This document shows positions 8,938-16,558 of a DNA stretch of 64,000 nt, piece by piece. The stretch is from a virus. Location: positions 54,355-118,354 of the IMG/VR virus record IMGVR_UViG_3300005253_000063; one strand, 5' to 3'. The notes beneath the pieces are model-generated. The model was not told the origin of the DNA. It ran no database searches and worked only from the letters and a program-made list of their open reading frames with translations. Made by a program: the position numbers and the translations under genes. Every line of letters starts with the position of its first letter. The first letter of the stretch is position 1.

Positions 8938-9051
8938 TCACGTTTTCAGTATCACTTGGAAAACTACGAAGGCCGTCGCCAACACCATCGCGAGCAACAG
9001 CCACCTGTGTTTCGATTTCTTCCGCGCCACAAACCAGACGTGTCCGTTCAA
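8938..9051 (-). CDS. Candidate 37-residue membrane peptide
   Basis: A TTG-initiated frame coding a basic N-terminus (ARKKSKHRW) followed by one hydrophobic helix (LLLAMVLATAFVVFQVIL). It lies just upstream of ruvC in the same direction and fits the operon spacing. The start codon and ribosome site are weak, so its reality is uncertain. Confidence 0.35.
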   Translation of the reverse strand: MNGHVWFVARKKSKHRWLLLAMVLATAFVVFQVILKT

Positions 9052-9074
9052 ACCTGCGAGCGCGACCGACGAGA

Positions 9075-9335
9075 TTAGTTTGTGTTTGCGCGCGCCTCTA
9101 TCGTCAAGGCGCTTGCGCGATAGGATGTCCAGAACAGTTCGATCACTTCTTCGAGCTTCACGCCGGTAATTTCGCAGAGACGTCCTGCTGCAAGCGCGAG
9201 CGCGACGACCGAGTCCTCGGCCGACAGTGTTTCTTGGAGGGTCTCGAAGAGGGTCGCACACGATTGGATCACTCGTTCGGATTGCAGGTCGTCGACCACC
9301 CGCTGAGTAGACCACAAGTTCAACGGCCACTGCAT
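9075..9335 (-). CDS. Hypothetical helical protein, 86 residues
   Basis: ATG preceded by GAGAGG about 8 nt upstream. The product looks fully alpha-helical (repeated heptad-like VVDDLQSERVIQSCATLF, VVALALAAGRLCEI). It is part of the ruvC operon. Function not recognised. Confidence 0.5.
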   Translation of the reverse strand: MQWPLNLWSTQRVVDDLQSERVIQSCATLFETLQETLSAEDSVVALALAAGRLCEITGVKLEEVIELFWTSYRASALTIEARANTN

Positions 9336-9338
9336 ACT

Positions 9339-9451
9339 TCAACCTCTCTCGTCCTGCAGCGCGCACTTGGCTGCCTGTGCCTTGATCTCGCCCAACGCCT
9401 TCGCGTGCCGTCCGACGTAAGTCTGCCAGACGCGTTCGGCTGCGTTGACTA
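9339..9451 (-). other. Out-of-frame coding-like tail downstream of the 9449 gene
   Basis: A frame without a standard start reads VNAAERVWQTYVGRHAKALG and on to a stop at 9339. It would continue the helical C-terminus of the gene at 9449-9694 after a -1 shift near 9450-9458. Either a frameshift (natural or sequencing) split one gene, or this is spurious. Confidence 0.3.
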
Positions 9452-9694
9452 CACGACGGAGCCAACGAATCGCAGGGCTGAGGACTTCGCCTCGGCTCTG
9501 AGGTCGTTCCAGACCGCGGTCAGCGCGCTGTTCACGTTCTTGTTGTAGTCCGCAGCATCCATCATGACGTCGTCCCCCGACTTGCGCGCGAGCTGTGATT
9601 TTCGCAGCTCCGCAGCACTCATACGATCGAGACGCGCGTGGTGCTTGCAGCGTGGTCTGCAACCGCACGGGTTCATACGGGAAAGTAGGTGCAT
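9449..9694 (-). CDS. Hypothetical small protein with CGCxxxC
   Basis: 81 residues, first gene of the leftward ruvC cluster. The N-terminus holds Cys/His residues (NPCGCRPRCKHH) that could bind metal; the rest is helical. No Shine-Dalgarno is visible before either ATG, so a leaderless start near 9694 or a later ATG is possible. The next frame downstream looks like its continuation (see 9339-9451). Confidence 0.4.
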   Translation of the reverse strand: MHLLSRMNPCGCRPRCKHHARLDRMSAAELRKSQLARKSGDDVMMDAADYNKNVNSALTAVWNDLRAEAKSSALRFVGSVV

Positions 9695-9859
9695 ACAATC
9701 ATTGTGCTAACGCTGCTAATTATGCTATTTTCATCATGGACCCAGTGCACGTGCAACCAACGAACGAGAAAGCGACGCAATGACCGCAACGGTTCGGAAT
9801 TGCGCGACGAGTGCACAAGTCGTAGGTGCGGTTCGATCAGTGCCTGCCCCGTTCGGCGT
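9695..9859. promoter_or_regulatory. Divergent intergenic region, likely promoters in both directions
   Basis: AT-richer than the surroundings (CTAATTATGCTATTTTCATC at 9716-9735) between the leftward ruvC cluster and the rightward block. TTGTGC at 9703 with TATTTT downstream is a weak promoter-like pair on the plus strand. No convincing gene is seen here. Confidence 0.35.
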
Positions 9860-9933
9860 CCGAGCAGATCGGCTCGGGCGTCGACCGGAGCAATCACGCT
9901 CCCAAGCGACACCCTCTAAGGAGGCTGGTAACC
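9860..9933 (+). promoter_or_regulatory. Leader element: two hairpins and extended Shine-Dalgarno
   Basis: Two perfect hairpins in a row: CCGAGC/GCTCGG with a 6-nt loop (9860-9877) and GGAGC/GCTCC with loop AATCAC (9887-9902). GGAGGCTGG at 9920-9928 ends 5 nt before the ATG at 9934. One of five copies of this arrangement in the window. Confidence 0.6.
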
Positions 9934-10395
9934 ATGACGACAACCAACACTGATAGCGGCTCCAACGGCGAGTCCACCCCCACCACCCCCGCAGTCCGCA
10001 AGCTGGAGACGAAGCTGCTGCGCATCGCGGGGCGCATCACCGACTACGGGAAGAAGGTCGGGAAGGTCCCCGACAGCACGGGTGATGAACTGCGCGCGCA
10101 GTTCAAGACCGCGACCGTTGCGGTCAAGGAGATCGTCGCGACCCTCGCGGAGCTGCCCGACAACGTGCTCAGCCGGACCGGCGCGTCGGGCGAGAAGGTA
10201 CCGCTCGCGGCAGGCACGAAGGTCGAGATCCGCGAGAAGGCCCGCAAGGGCTACGAGGGCTTCATGGAGGACGTCGACCTTGTCGGGCTCACCGTCGTCG
10301 AGGTGCGCGGCAAGCGCGTTGCGTGCGACACGCCGAGCGGCATCCGCATCCTCGTACCGCGCGCCCACGTCGTGCTGGAGGAAGCGAGCGCGTAG
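9934..10395 (+). CDS. Hypothetical protein with KOW/SH3-like C-terminal domain
   Basis: 153 residues. The first about 25 residues are Thr/Ser/Asn-rich and probably disordered, a helical segment follows, and residues about 88-150 form a small beta domain (AGTKVEIREKARKG ... GLTVVEVRGKRVACDT) resembling KOW/SH3 barrels that bind nucleic acid or protein. Start fixed by the GGAGGCTGG site. First gene of the long plus-strand block. Confidence 0.45.
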   Translation: MTTTNTDSGSNGESTPTTPAVRKLETKLLRIAGRITDYGKKVGKVPDSTGDELRAQFKTATVAVKEIVATLAELPDNVLSRTGASGEKVPLAAGTKVEIREKARKGYEGFMEDVDLVGLTVVEVRGKRVACDTPSGIRILVPRAHVVLEEASA

Positions 10396-10412
10396 CGTCG
10401 TTCGACTGCACA

Positions 10413-10448
10413 GGGAGCGCGGGCTTAACCCCCCGGGTCCGCGTTCCC
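10413..10448 (+). terminator. Terminator-like hairpin
   Basis: A 10-bp stem with one G-T pair (GGGAGCGCGG at 10413-10422, CCGCGTTCCC at 10439-10448) between the gene ending at 10395 and the start at 10481. There is no T run, so it may be a processing or attenuation hairpin rather than an intrinsic terminator. Confidence 0.4.
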
Positions 10449-10480
10449 GCTGGAGTCAAACGATCAACAGGAGGCTGGCA

Positions 10481-11028
10481 ATGATCACACTCGAAAAAAC
10501 GGTAGGAGAATCTATTTCCGCGGTGCCGAATACGCGGCTCGCGGACAGCTCAAGGCTGGTGGGGCGAAGTGGGACCCCGCCGAACGCTGCTGGTGGATGG
10601 GCAGCGGCAAGGCAAGCGAAGCAGAGCGCATCGCTGCCGCGATCGGCAACTCGCGTACCGAGCATGATGGCGTCGATGGGATCGACACGTCCGACCGTGT
10701 GGTGCGGGGGCGGGCAACATACGCCGGCAAGACTTACTACGTACTCGCCGAGGGGATATCTCAGCGCACGGGCAAACCGTACGCGAAGCTCGCGTTCCGC
10801 GACGGGTCCCGAGTTTTCTGGGCGAAGAACGTGGCGGACGTCGAGGTCGTCAAGCGGTACAACGAACCGACTTCGATCGATGCGCTCCGCGCCTACGCCA
10901 ATCGCCGTCGCGCCGAGGATGCCGGCGAAGTCGAGTGTGCGCTCTGCACACGCTACTGCACTTGCGGCACCGATCGGTTCTGCACCCACCACCACGACGG
11001 GTGCGACCGGTGCGGGATGGAGTGCTGA
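10481..11028 (+). CDS. DUF5710-like protein with C-terminal zinc cluster; apparent -1 frameshift
   Basis: The ATG at 10481 has a perfect GGAGGCTGG site, but its frame is only right for the first six codons. After a run of six A at 10493-10500 the real coding frame is -1: RRIYFRGAEYAARG, then LKAGGAKWDPAERCWW, the typical DUF5710-like pattern (GA-K/R-WD-x-W). A second domain follows, then a Cys/His-rich end (CALCTRYCTC, CTHHHDGCDRC). Reading seven A restores one frame from the ATG. Either ribosomes slip here, or one A is missing. The uninterrupted 3' part alone would start at ATG 10597. Confidence 0.6.
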
Positions 11029-11029
11029 C

Positions 11030-11254
11030 ATGAACGAGTACATCGAACGGTTGAGGAAATGCGCGGCGCTCTGCCGGAAGTGGGGCGACCTCGTGCACCT
11101 GTACGGGAGCGGGGATCTGTCGATCGACGAGGTCGAGGCGTTGGTCCCGTTGGCGCTATCATATAGTAGGGCGCTCATCGTCCTGCGCGCGCAGCTTGAA
11201 GCACCGGGCGGCTTCGATATCGCGCCGCTCCTGCCCACGGGTGTCGCGCAGTGA
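11030..11254 (+). CDS. Hypothetical helical protein, 74 residues
   Basis: Starts 1 nt after the previous stop and ends overlapping the next GTG. Helical, with CAALCRKW near the N-terminus and an acidic middle (LSIDEVEALVPLAL). No family recognised; tightly coupled in the operon. Confidence 0.45.
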   Translation: MNEYIERLRKCAALCRKWGDLVHLYGSGDLSIDEVEALVPLALSYSRALIVLRAQLEAPGGFDIAPLLPTGVAQ

Positions 11255-11586
11255 CCAAGGTGCGCCTCGCAACGGTCAAGGAGACAGGGGAGCGCTACCT
11301 GGTCATGCGGCTGCACTTGCCACGCGACCCGGCCGACCCCGCGAAGGTCTACTGTTGGGGCGAAGTCGCCAAGACGAAGGGTCGGCGCACAACGCATGGT
11401 CCGGCCCGGCTTTTCCTCCGTGACGAGGTCGAGGTGGTCGAGGTCGAGAAGACCGACGAACTCATGCACCGGCTCTGGATGCAGTACATCCGCAAGCTGC
11501 GCGCGGAGGGCCATGACATTGAGGTACATCAGACTCGCGCGGGCAATTGGCACGCGACCGATCGCACGGGGAGAGCTGCACTGTGA
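11251..11586 (+). CDS. Hypothetical protein, 111 residues
   Basis: GTG start overlapping the upstream stop. The first 60 residues look like a small beta domain (VRLATVKETGERYLVMRL, VYCWGEVAKTKG), the second part is helical and basic. Function not recognised. Confidence 0.45.
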   Translation: MTKVRLATVKETGERYLVMRLHLPRDPADPAKVYCWGEVAKTKGRRTTHGPARLFLRDEVEVVEVEKTDELMHRLWMQYIRKLRAEGHDIEVHQTRAGNWHATDRTGRAAL

Positions 11587-11849
11587 CGCGAGCGTGGACG
11601 AAGGACTGTGATTGGGCGTACCGATGGGAAGTCGAAAGGCTCTTCCGCGAGCGTACTCCGCCAGCCCAGGGAGATATCTATTCGATCGACTCCGCGGGCC
11701 GGGTCACAAGATCGGAAATGCGTGCGTTCTCGCAGAGGGTGTTGCTACGCGACCCGCCCGAGACAGATGCTCGTTGGGTCGCGTGCCATGCGAAGTGGTA
11801 TCAGAAGATGTCTCTTCGGGTGCGGCGCGAGATGGGGGAGATCACGTAG
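11583..11849 (+). CDS. Hypothetical protein, 88 residues
   Basis: GTG start overlapping the upstream stop (GTGA). Charged, with several Trp and Arg residues (KDCDWAYRWEVERLF). No domain recognised. Last gene before the leader of the MoxR operon. Confidence 0.4.
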   Translation: MTRAWTKDCDWAYRWEVERLFRERTPPAQGDIYSIDSAGRVTRSEMRAFSQRVLLRDPPETDARWVACHAKWYQKMSLRVRREMGEIT

Positions 11850-11896
11850 GGCGTCTCGCCAGGAGCCGTCGGCTGCTATGGTCGGCGACTCCGCGC

Positions 11897-11933
11897 GAGC
11901 AATCCTGCTCTAACCAAACGGAGGCTGGCACCA
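11897..11933 (+). promoter_or_regulatory. Leader element: hairpin and extended Shine-Dalgarno
   Basis: Hairpin GAGCA-ATCC-TGCTC (11897-11910) followed by TAACCAAAC and GGAGGCTGG (11920-11928), ending 5 nt before the ATG at 11934. The hairpin sequence is identical to the copy at 20537-20550. Confidence 0.65.
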
Positions 11934-13169
11934 ATGAACACACGAATTCTCAGAGCGACTCTCTTCACCCCGGGCCTGTACGGGCGTTGGGGAATCCCGC
12001 TCAACCTCGAAGGCAAACCCGGTACGGCAAAGACGGCGACGTGGCAAGCGCTGTCGCACGAGTCGGGTCTGCACCTCGAAACGGTCATCGCGTCGATCCG
12101 CGAGCCGAGCGACTTTCTCGGCCTGCCGATTCCCATCCGTGACAACGCGGAGCGGCTCCAGGTCATCAACTGGATGCGATCGAAGATGCCGAACGTCAAG
12201 GTGGTCGACGTGAAGCCGAACGAGATCGCGTTCGCCATCACGGACTACGCTCCGCCCGCGTGGGCGATTCGCGCAACGATCGCGAGGCACGCGCTGGTCT
12301 TCTTCGACGAGTTCAACACGGCGCCCCCCGCGGTCCAGGCCGCGCTGCTCCGCGTCATCCTCGAAGGCATGGTCGGGGAGCGCGAGCTGCCGAAGACCGT
12401 ACGCTTCGCGATGGCGATGAACTCGACCGAGGACGCGGCCGGCGGTTGGGACATCGCACCGCCCCTCGCCAACCGTGTCGGCCACGCAGTCTGGGAGTCG
12501 CCCGACCCCGAGGTCTGGTGCGACTGGCGCATTGGCGGCGGCGGGACCAATGGCAAGTTCGGCGATGCCGCGGCCGAGGAGGCACGCGTCATGGAGGCAT
12601 GGGATATTCCATTCGCGCAGGCGTGCGGACTCGTCGCCGCGTTCATTCGCACCCGACCGGAGCTGCTGATGAAGATGCCCTCAGAGGGGGACCCGCAAGC
12701 GAGCAAGGCATGGCCCTCGCCGCGCACCTGGGACTTCCTCACGTGCGCTCTCGCCGGTTCGATGGTGCACAACCTCGCGGAGGAAGACCGCGACGAGTGG
12801 ATCTCCTGCTACGTCGGGACCGAGCCGGCGGGCGAGCTGATCACGTTCCTCGCGAACGCGGACCTGCCCAACCCGGCCGACCTGCTCGACGGCAAGGTCA
12901 AGTGGACCCACGACCCGAACCGGCTCGACCGGACCGCGGCCGTGCTCTCGGCGTGCGCAGCGTACGTCACTTCGAAGAGCACGGAGAAGCGCGAGAAGCG
13001 CGCCGCGGCGCTCTGGAAGCTGATGGCTCCGATCGTCGAAGACGCAGCCGACGTTACGGTTCCTGCGGGCCGCACGCTCTGCCGGGCGCGCCTCGCGCTG
13101 GGCAAAGAAGCGAAGCCTGTCCTCGTGAAGCTCCAGCCGGTTTTGAAAGCAGCTGGCATCCAGCCGTAG
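11934..13169 (+). CDS. MoxR-type AAA+ ATPase
   Basis: 411 residues. Walker A GKPGTAKT at about 28-35, Walker B LVFFDEFN at about 121-128, sensor-like AMAMNSTED at about 160, and an arginine region near LANRVGHAVW. MoxR-type ATPases act as chaperone-like remodelers and pair with VWA-domain proteins; here a VWA protein lies two genes downstream (13974). Preceded by a dedicated leader. Substrate unknown. Confidence 0.75.
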   Translation: MNTRILRATLFTPGLYGRWGIPLNLEGKPGTAKTATWQALSHESGLHLETVIASIREPSDFLGLPIPIRDNAERLQVINWMRSKMPNVKVVDVKPNEIAFAITDYAPPAWAIRATIARHALVFFDEFNTAPPAVQAALLRVILEGMVGERELPKTVRFAMAMNSTEDAAGGWDIAPPLANRVGHAVWESPDPEVWCDWRIGGGGTNGKFGDAAAEEARVMEAWDIPFAQACGLVAAFIRTRPELLMKMPSEGDPQASKAWPSPRTWDFLTCALAGSMVHNLAEEDRDEWISCYVGTEPAGELITFLANADLPNPADLLDGKVKWTHDPNRLDRTAAVLSACAAYVTSKSTEKREKRAAALWKLMAPIVEDAADVTVPAGRTLCRARLALGKEAKPVLVKLQPVLKAAGIQP

Positions 13170-13180
13170 GGAGCCGACCG

Positions 13181-13981
13181 ATGCGGAAGGAGACGAAAGT
13201 CAAACTCGGCGGACGTCGGATACCCTCGCAGTTTGTAACTGCGAGGGCGCCGTGCGCGTGCGGTCGAGGTGGCGCGCACCCCGTATCGATCACACTGGCG
13301 CAGGACGACTGTCTGCTCTCGATTGACTGCGGGTGCGACCTGAAGATGGGCGATGCGGTCGACCGCCTTGGTGGGGACTCTTGCGCGATCCTCGCGTTGG
13401 AACTTTGGAAGGGTGTGATCGGTCGCAAAGCTTCCTACCCGGACAAGGGCGACGCCTTCGCGTTGCTCAACCAAGCGTGGCTCAACGGGAAGCGGTACGC
13501 GGAAGCGGCAGCCAGGAAGCACAAGAACTCGGACACGGACGAGTCGTTGTACCCGGGCTGGTCAGCCGAGGGCTGGACGCTCGAACGTCGTATGGCGTTG
13601 ATGGACCGGGGCGGCAGCGCCGCCGCCGGCTTCCCGGTAAAGTTCGTCATCGATCCCAGCGGGCTGACCACGATGTTCATCGAGGGGGCCCATCCGAGCG
13701 TTGCGACGAAGGGGAAGGGCGGGCGCTGGACGTACGACGAGATGAAGATCGCGGATCTCGCCAAGCGCTCCGATCCCTTCATCGTTGATCCGAGCACACG
13801 ACGACATAGCTACTCGAAGCACTACAACATATGCTGCTCCGCTTGTGCCCTAAATCTTAGGGACAAGAAGGGCAGCGCCCACGTTCGACTCGTCTCGCAT
13901 CAGCAGGCGGTCATCGCCGGCGTACGACGCGCGCTCGCGGTCGTCATGTCGCGACGCGACAAAGGAGGCAATCATGCCTAG
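13181..13981 (+). CDS. Hypothetical protein between MoxR and VWA genes
   Basis: 266 residues from ATG 13181 (GGGAG upstream). N-terminal CACGRGGAHP and CGCDLKMGD, plus ICCSACALNL near the end, suggest one or two metal sites. The middle is mixed alpha/beta. It overlaps the VWA gene start by 8 nt and probably serves the same module. No family recognised. Confidence 0.5.
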   Translation: MRKETKVKLGGRRIPSQFVTARAPCACGRGGAHPVSITLAQDDCLLSIDCGCDLKMGDAVDRLGGDSCAILALELWKGVIGRKASYPDKGDAFALLNQAWLNGKRYAEAAARKHKNSDTDESLYPGWSAEGWTLERRMALMDRGGSAAAGFPVKFVIDPSGLTTMFIEGAHPSVATKGKGGRWTYDEMKIADLAKRSDPFIVDPSTRRHSYSKHYNICCSACALNLRDKKGSAHVRLVSHQQAVIAGVRRALAVVMSRRDKGGNHA

Positions 13982-15602
13982 AGTGAATCGTAAGTCTGGC
14001 GGCGGTATGGATCTCAGTCCGAAGCTGAAGTTCGCCGCCGCGCGGCTGCTCATCCGCGAGAAGGTCCCGTACATACGAAGCGCTCTGCTTGGGATGGTCG
14101 TAGTCTGGGTGCCGGGTCTCGGCACGATGGGTGTGACGTACGACGGCATCCTCATGGTGGACGAGGCGTTCGTTGCCGAGTGCACGATCGAGGAAGTCGC
14201 GGGCGTGCTCTACCACGAGGTCTGGCACGTCCTGCGCGAGCACAACGTTCGCTGCGAAGCGATGGGCTGTGTGCATCCGTTCGAGCACAAGCTCTCGAAC
14301 CTCGCTGGCGACGCAGAGATCAATGACGACATCATGGATCACCCGTTCCCCTTGCCCACGCTCATCGATCCGATGACGGGGCAGGCGGGCGGACCGATCT
14401 TGCCCAAGAACTTTGGCGCAGAGAACGGCCGACTGATGGAGGAATACTACCGACTGCTGCGAAAGCAATGCCAGCCTCAGCAGCAGCCGGGCACCGGCGA
14501 CGGTTCACACGAGAAAGGTTCGGGCGAGTCTGGTCAGGCGGGGGTCGATTCTCCGTCTCCGGGTTCTGATAAGTCCGTGGCCAGTGATGACACGTCGTCT
14601 GGTGGGTCCAACGATGACCCTGGTGCGGGTCAGGGCTCACCCGCTGGGGCGGCGTCGGGTTCCGATGGTCAGCCTGGGGTCGATTCCCAGGCGTCGGGAT
14701 CCGGCGCCGACTCCCCGGCGTCATCGGGCGAAGGCGAATCGAAGGGCGAGGGTGGCAGCGGCAACGCCAAAGGGAAGCTGCCCGAACGTCAAGCCGGTTG
14801 GGGCGCGTGCGGCAGTGCCGCGGGTAACCCCTTGCCGATCGAGGATGAGATCCGCAAGAGGGTCAAGGGCCGCACGAGAGCGGAGCTGAAGCGCATGAAG
14901 CGCGAAGTCGCTGAGGCGGTTCGCAACGAGGCATCGAGGTCGCGTGGCACAGTGCCGGGCGGTCTGCTCCGCTGGGCGGAGAAGTCGCTCAAGCCCGCGG
15001 TGGTTCCCTGGCAGCGCGAGCTGGCAACGGTCTGCCGTGCGGCCATCGCGTATCGACCCGGAGCGGTTGACTACAAGTATGATCGACCCTCGCGCCGACA
15101 GGCGGGGCTCGGCTTCAACTCGGGCGACCCGATCCTGCCGTGCATGAGACAGCCCGTACCGAACGTGCTCATCGCGGTGGACACGTCGGGGTCGATGGGA
15201 ACGAATGAGCTGACCGATGGGCTTCGCGAGTCGAACGGGATTCTCAAAGCGGTCGGCGTGCATGCGACCTTCATGGCGTGCGATGCGGCGGTCCACTCGA
15301 TGCAGAAGGTCCGCTCGTGGCGCGACATCCTGCCGCTGCTCAAGGGTGGCGGCGGGACGTCGTTCAAGCCGGTCTTCGAAGCGCTCAGGAAAGTGCGACC
15401 GAAGCCGGACGTGCTCGTGTTCGTGACCGACGGCATGGGAGACTGCCCCGAGCAACCACCGATCGGAACCAAGGTCGTGTGGTTGCTCGTTGGTTCGCAC
15501 CGCACGAAGCCGAGCATGGGTTCGTATGGAGGCAAGCCCGTCACCTGGGGCAAGTGTATCTACCTCGGTGGCGATCCGAACGCGGAGAAGGAGGCAGCGT
15601 AG
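13974..15602 (+). CDS. VWA-domain protein with N-terminal metallopeptidase-like domain (DUF2201 type)
   Basis: 542 residues. N-terminal domain with HEVWHVLREH (residues 81-90), a zinc-peptidase-like HExxH...H site as in the metallopeptidase domain that precedes VWA in this family. A long Gly/Ser/Asp-rich linker spans about 155-265. The C-terminal VWA domain carries the MIDAS motif DTSGSMG (about residue 403) and FVTDGMGD. Known MoxR/VWA pairs assemble or activate client proteins; the client here is unknown. Start chosen where AGGAGG precedes ATG. Confidence 0.75.
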   Translation: MPRVNRKSGGGMDLSPKLKFAAARLLIREKVPYIRSALLGMVVVWVPGLGTMGVTYDGILMVDEAFVAECTIEEVAGVLYHEVWHVLREHNVRCEAMGCVHPFEHKLSNLAGDAEINDDIMDHPFPLPTLIDPMTGQAGGPILPKNFGAENGRLMEEYYRLLRKQCQPQQQPGTGDGSHEKGSGESGQAGVDSPSPGSDKSVASDDTSSGGSNDDPGAGQGSPAGAASGSDGQPGVDSQASGSGADSPASSGEGESKGEGGSGNAKGKLPERQAGWGACGSAAGNPLPIEDEIRKRVKGRTRAELKRMKREVAEAVRNEASRSRGTVPGGLLRWAEKSLKPAVVPWQRELATVCRAAIAYRPGAVDYKYDRPSRRQAGLGFNSGDPILPCMRQPVPNVLIAVDTSGSMGTNELTDGLRESNGILKAVGVHATFMACDAAVHSMQKVRSWRDILPLLKGGGGTSFKPVFEALRKVRPKPDVLVFVTDGMGDCPEQPPIGTKVVWLLVGSHRTKPSMGSYGGKPVTWGKCIYLGGDPNAEKEAA

Positions 15603-15878
15603 ATGACGAACCCACACCATCAGCGTTACCTGCGAAGAGACTGGATCGAAAGTCTCAACTTCTACTGGACTACGATGGATCTCACCGGCGTCCTTCTTGG
15701 CTGTGCCGAGCTACTCGAACTAGCCAAAAAGGTAGCCATCGAATCCAGCGGCAGCGTGGTTGTCGGCGAGACTCGTCGTTACGGAATGGACAAGTGGCGA
15801 GTGAACGACGTGCAAGCGTGGCACGACCGCGTGCGTGAGGCCGACGCGCGAGCACGGCTTGGGGAGGTAGCGACGTGA
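15603..15878 (+). CDS. Small protein ending in the DAxxRLG tail
   Basis: 91 residues, starting right after the VWA stop. The C-terminus is WHDRVREADARARLGEVAT, a clear example of the shared tail motif. The upstream part is helical with no recognised domain. The tail codons also supply GGGGAGG, the ribosome site for the next gene. Confidence 0.5.
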   Translation: MTNPHHQRYLRRDWIESLNFYWTTMDLTGVLLGCAELLELAKKVAIESSGSVVVGETRRYGMDKWRVNDVQAWHDRVREADARARLGEVAT

Positions 15879-16153
15879 TGCGACAGCACGCGCGGCTCTT
15901 GGCTACGGGCAGGGGTGAGTGGATGACCGAGACGGTGTTCATTGCTGCATGCCGTGTTCTAGTCGACGGATGGCACCTCGACCGTCGTCTCGTCATGGAC
16001 GCCGCCCACGCTGCCGAGTGCGACGGCACGCTCTCCCGCATCGCGACCAGCATCGAGTTCAACGAACCCTACTGGATCGTCAACGAACTCGACCGGTGGC
16101 TCGACACGCTCCGCGTGCTCGATGCCGCACGACGACTTGGGAGGGCGGCGTGA
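15875..16153 (+). CDS. Small protein with DAxxRLG tail, paralog of the next gene
   Basis: 92 residues, ATGA overlap with the gene before. Contains MTETVFIAACRVLV, nearly repeated in the next gene (MTEHVFVAACRELV), so the two are tandem paralogs. Ends in WLDTLRVLDAARRLGRAA. Function unknown. Confidence 0.5.
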   Translation: MMRQHARLLATGRGEWMTETVFIAACRVLVDGWHLDRRLVMDAAHAAECDGTLSRIATSIEFNEPYWIVNELDRWLDTLRVLDAARRLGRAA

Positions 16154-16476
16154 CGCGAAATCCCCACTTGGCCGAGTGTCTGTACGCGGGCGAGTACATG
16201 ACCGAGCACGTGTTCGTCGCCGCGTGCCGCGAGCTGGTTGGCGAAGTGCTCGACCACCGCAGCATCACGCGCGCTGCCTCAGCGAACCGCGTGATGTTTG
16301 AGGGCCACCCCGAGAACGTCGAGACGGTCGACTGGCGCTCTGCCCGGTGGCGTGTGCGAACGGAAGCATGGGACGCGTGGGCCGACGTATTGCGCGCACT
16401 CGATGCTGAGCAGCGCCTCGGCGAACAACCGAGGGACGCCTTTCATGGGCTCCGGTGGGATCCAGAACAAGCTTAG
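16150..16476 (+). CDS. Small protein with DAxxRLG motif, paralog of the previous gene
   Basis: 109 residues from a GTG overlapping the previous stop. Shares EYMTEHVFVAACRELV with its neighbour; the motif WADVLRALDAEQRLGEQ is followed by an extra 14 residues, so it is not strictly terminal here. Function unknown. Confidence 0.5.
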   Translation: MTRNPHLAECLYAGEYMTEHVFVAACRELVGEVLDHRSITRAASANRVMFEGHPENVETVDWRSARWRVRTEAWDAWADVLRALDAEQRLGEQPRDAFHGLRWDPEQA

Positions 16477-16486
16477 CTGCACAGAG

Positions 16487-16506
16487 CGCACGGCTTCGGC
16501 CGTGCG
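16487..16506 (+). terminator. Strong UUCG tetraloop hairpin
   Basis: Perfect 8-bp stem CGCACGGC / GCCGTGCG closed by TTCG, 10 nt after the stop at 16476 and before the next leader. Looks like the end of the MoxR-to-16476 operon, though no T tract follows. Confidence 0.5.
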
Positions 16507-16512
16507 TTCGAT

Positions 16513-16558
16513 GGAGCATTGCTCCGCGACAACCAAACAGAAACAGGAGGCTGGAACA
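16513..16558 (+). promoter_or_regulatory. Leader element: hairpin and extended Shine-Dalgarno
   Basis: GGAGC-ATT-GCTCC (16513-16525), then AACCAAACAGAAACA and GGAGGCTGG (16546-16554), ending 4 nt before ATG 16559. Matches the copies at 9887, 11897, 20536 and 26891. Confidence 0.65.

Noticed and set aside
12260-13180. A longer upstream start for the protein at 13181
   Set aside because: The extension lies over the MoxR gene in another frame and is Arg-rich and low in complexity; ATG 13181 has a ribosome site.
14480-14760. Short DNA repeats such as GGGGTCGATTC
   Set aside because: They follow from the Gly/Ser/Asp-rich linker of the VWA protein and need no other explanation.
14721-15620. A 299-codon minus-strand frame over the VWA gene
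   Set aside because: Shadow of the VWA coding sequence; the plus strand carries MIDAS and HExxH motifs.
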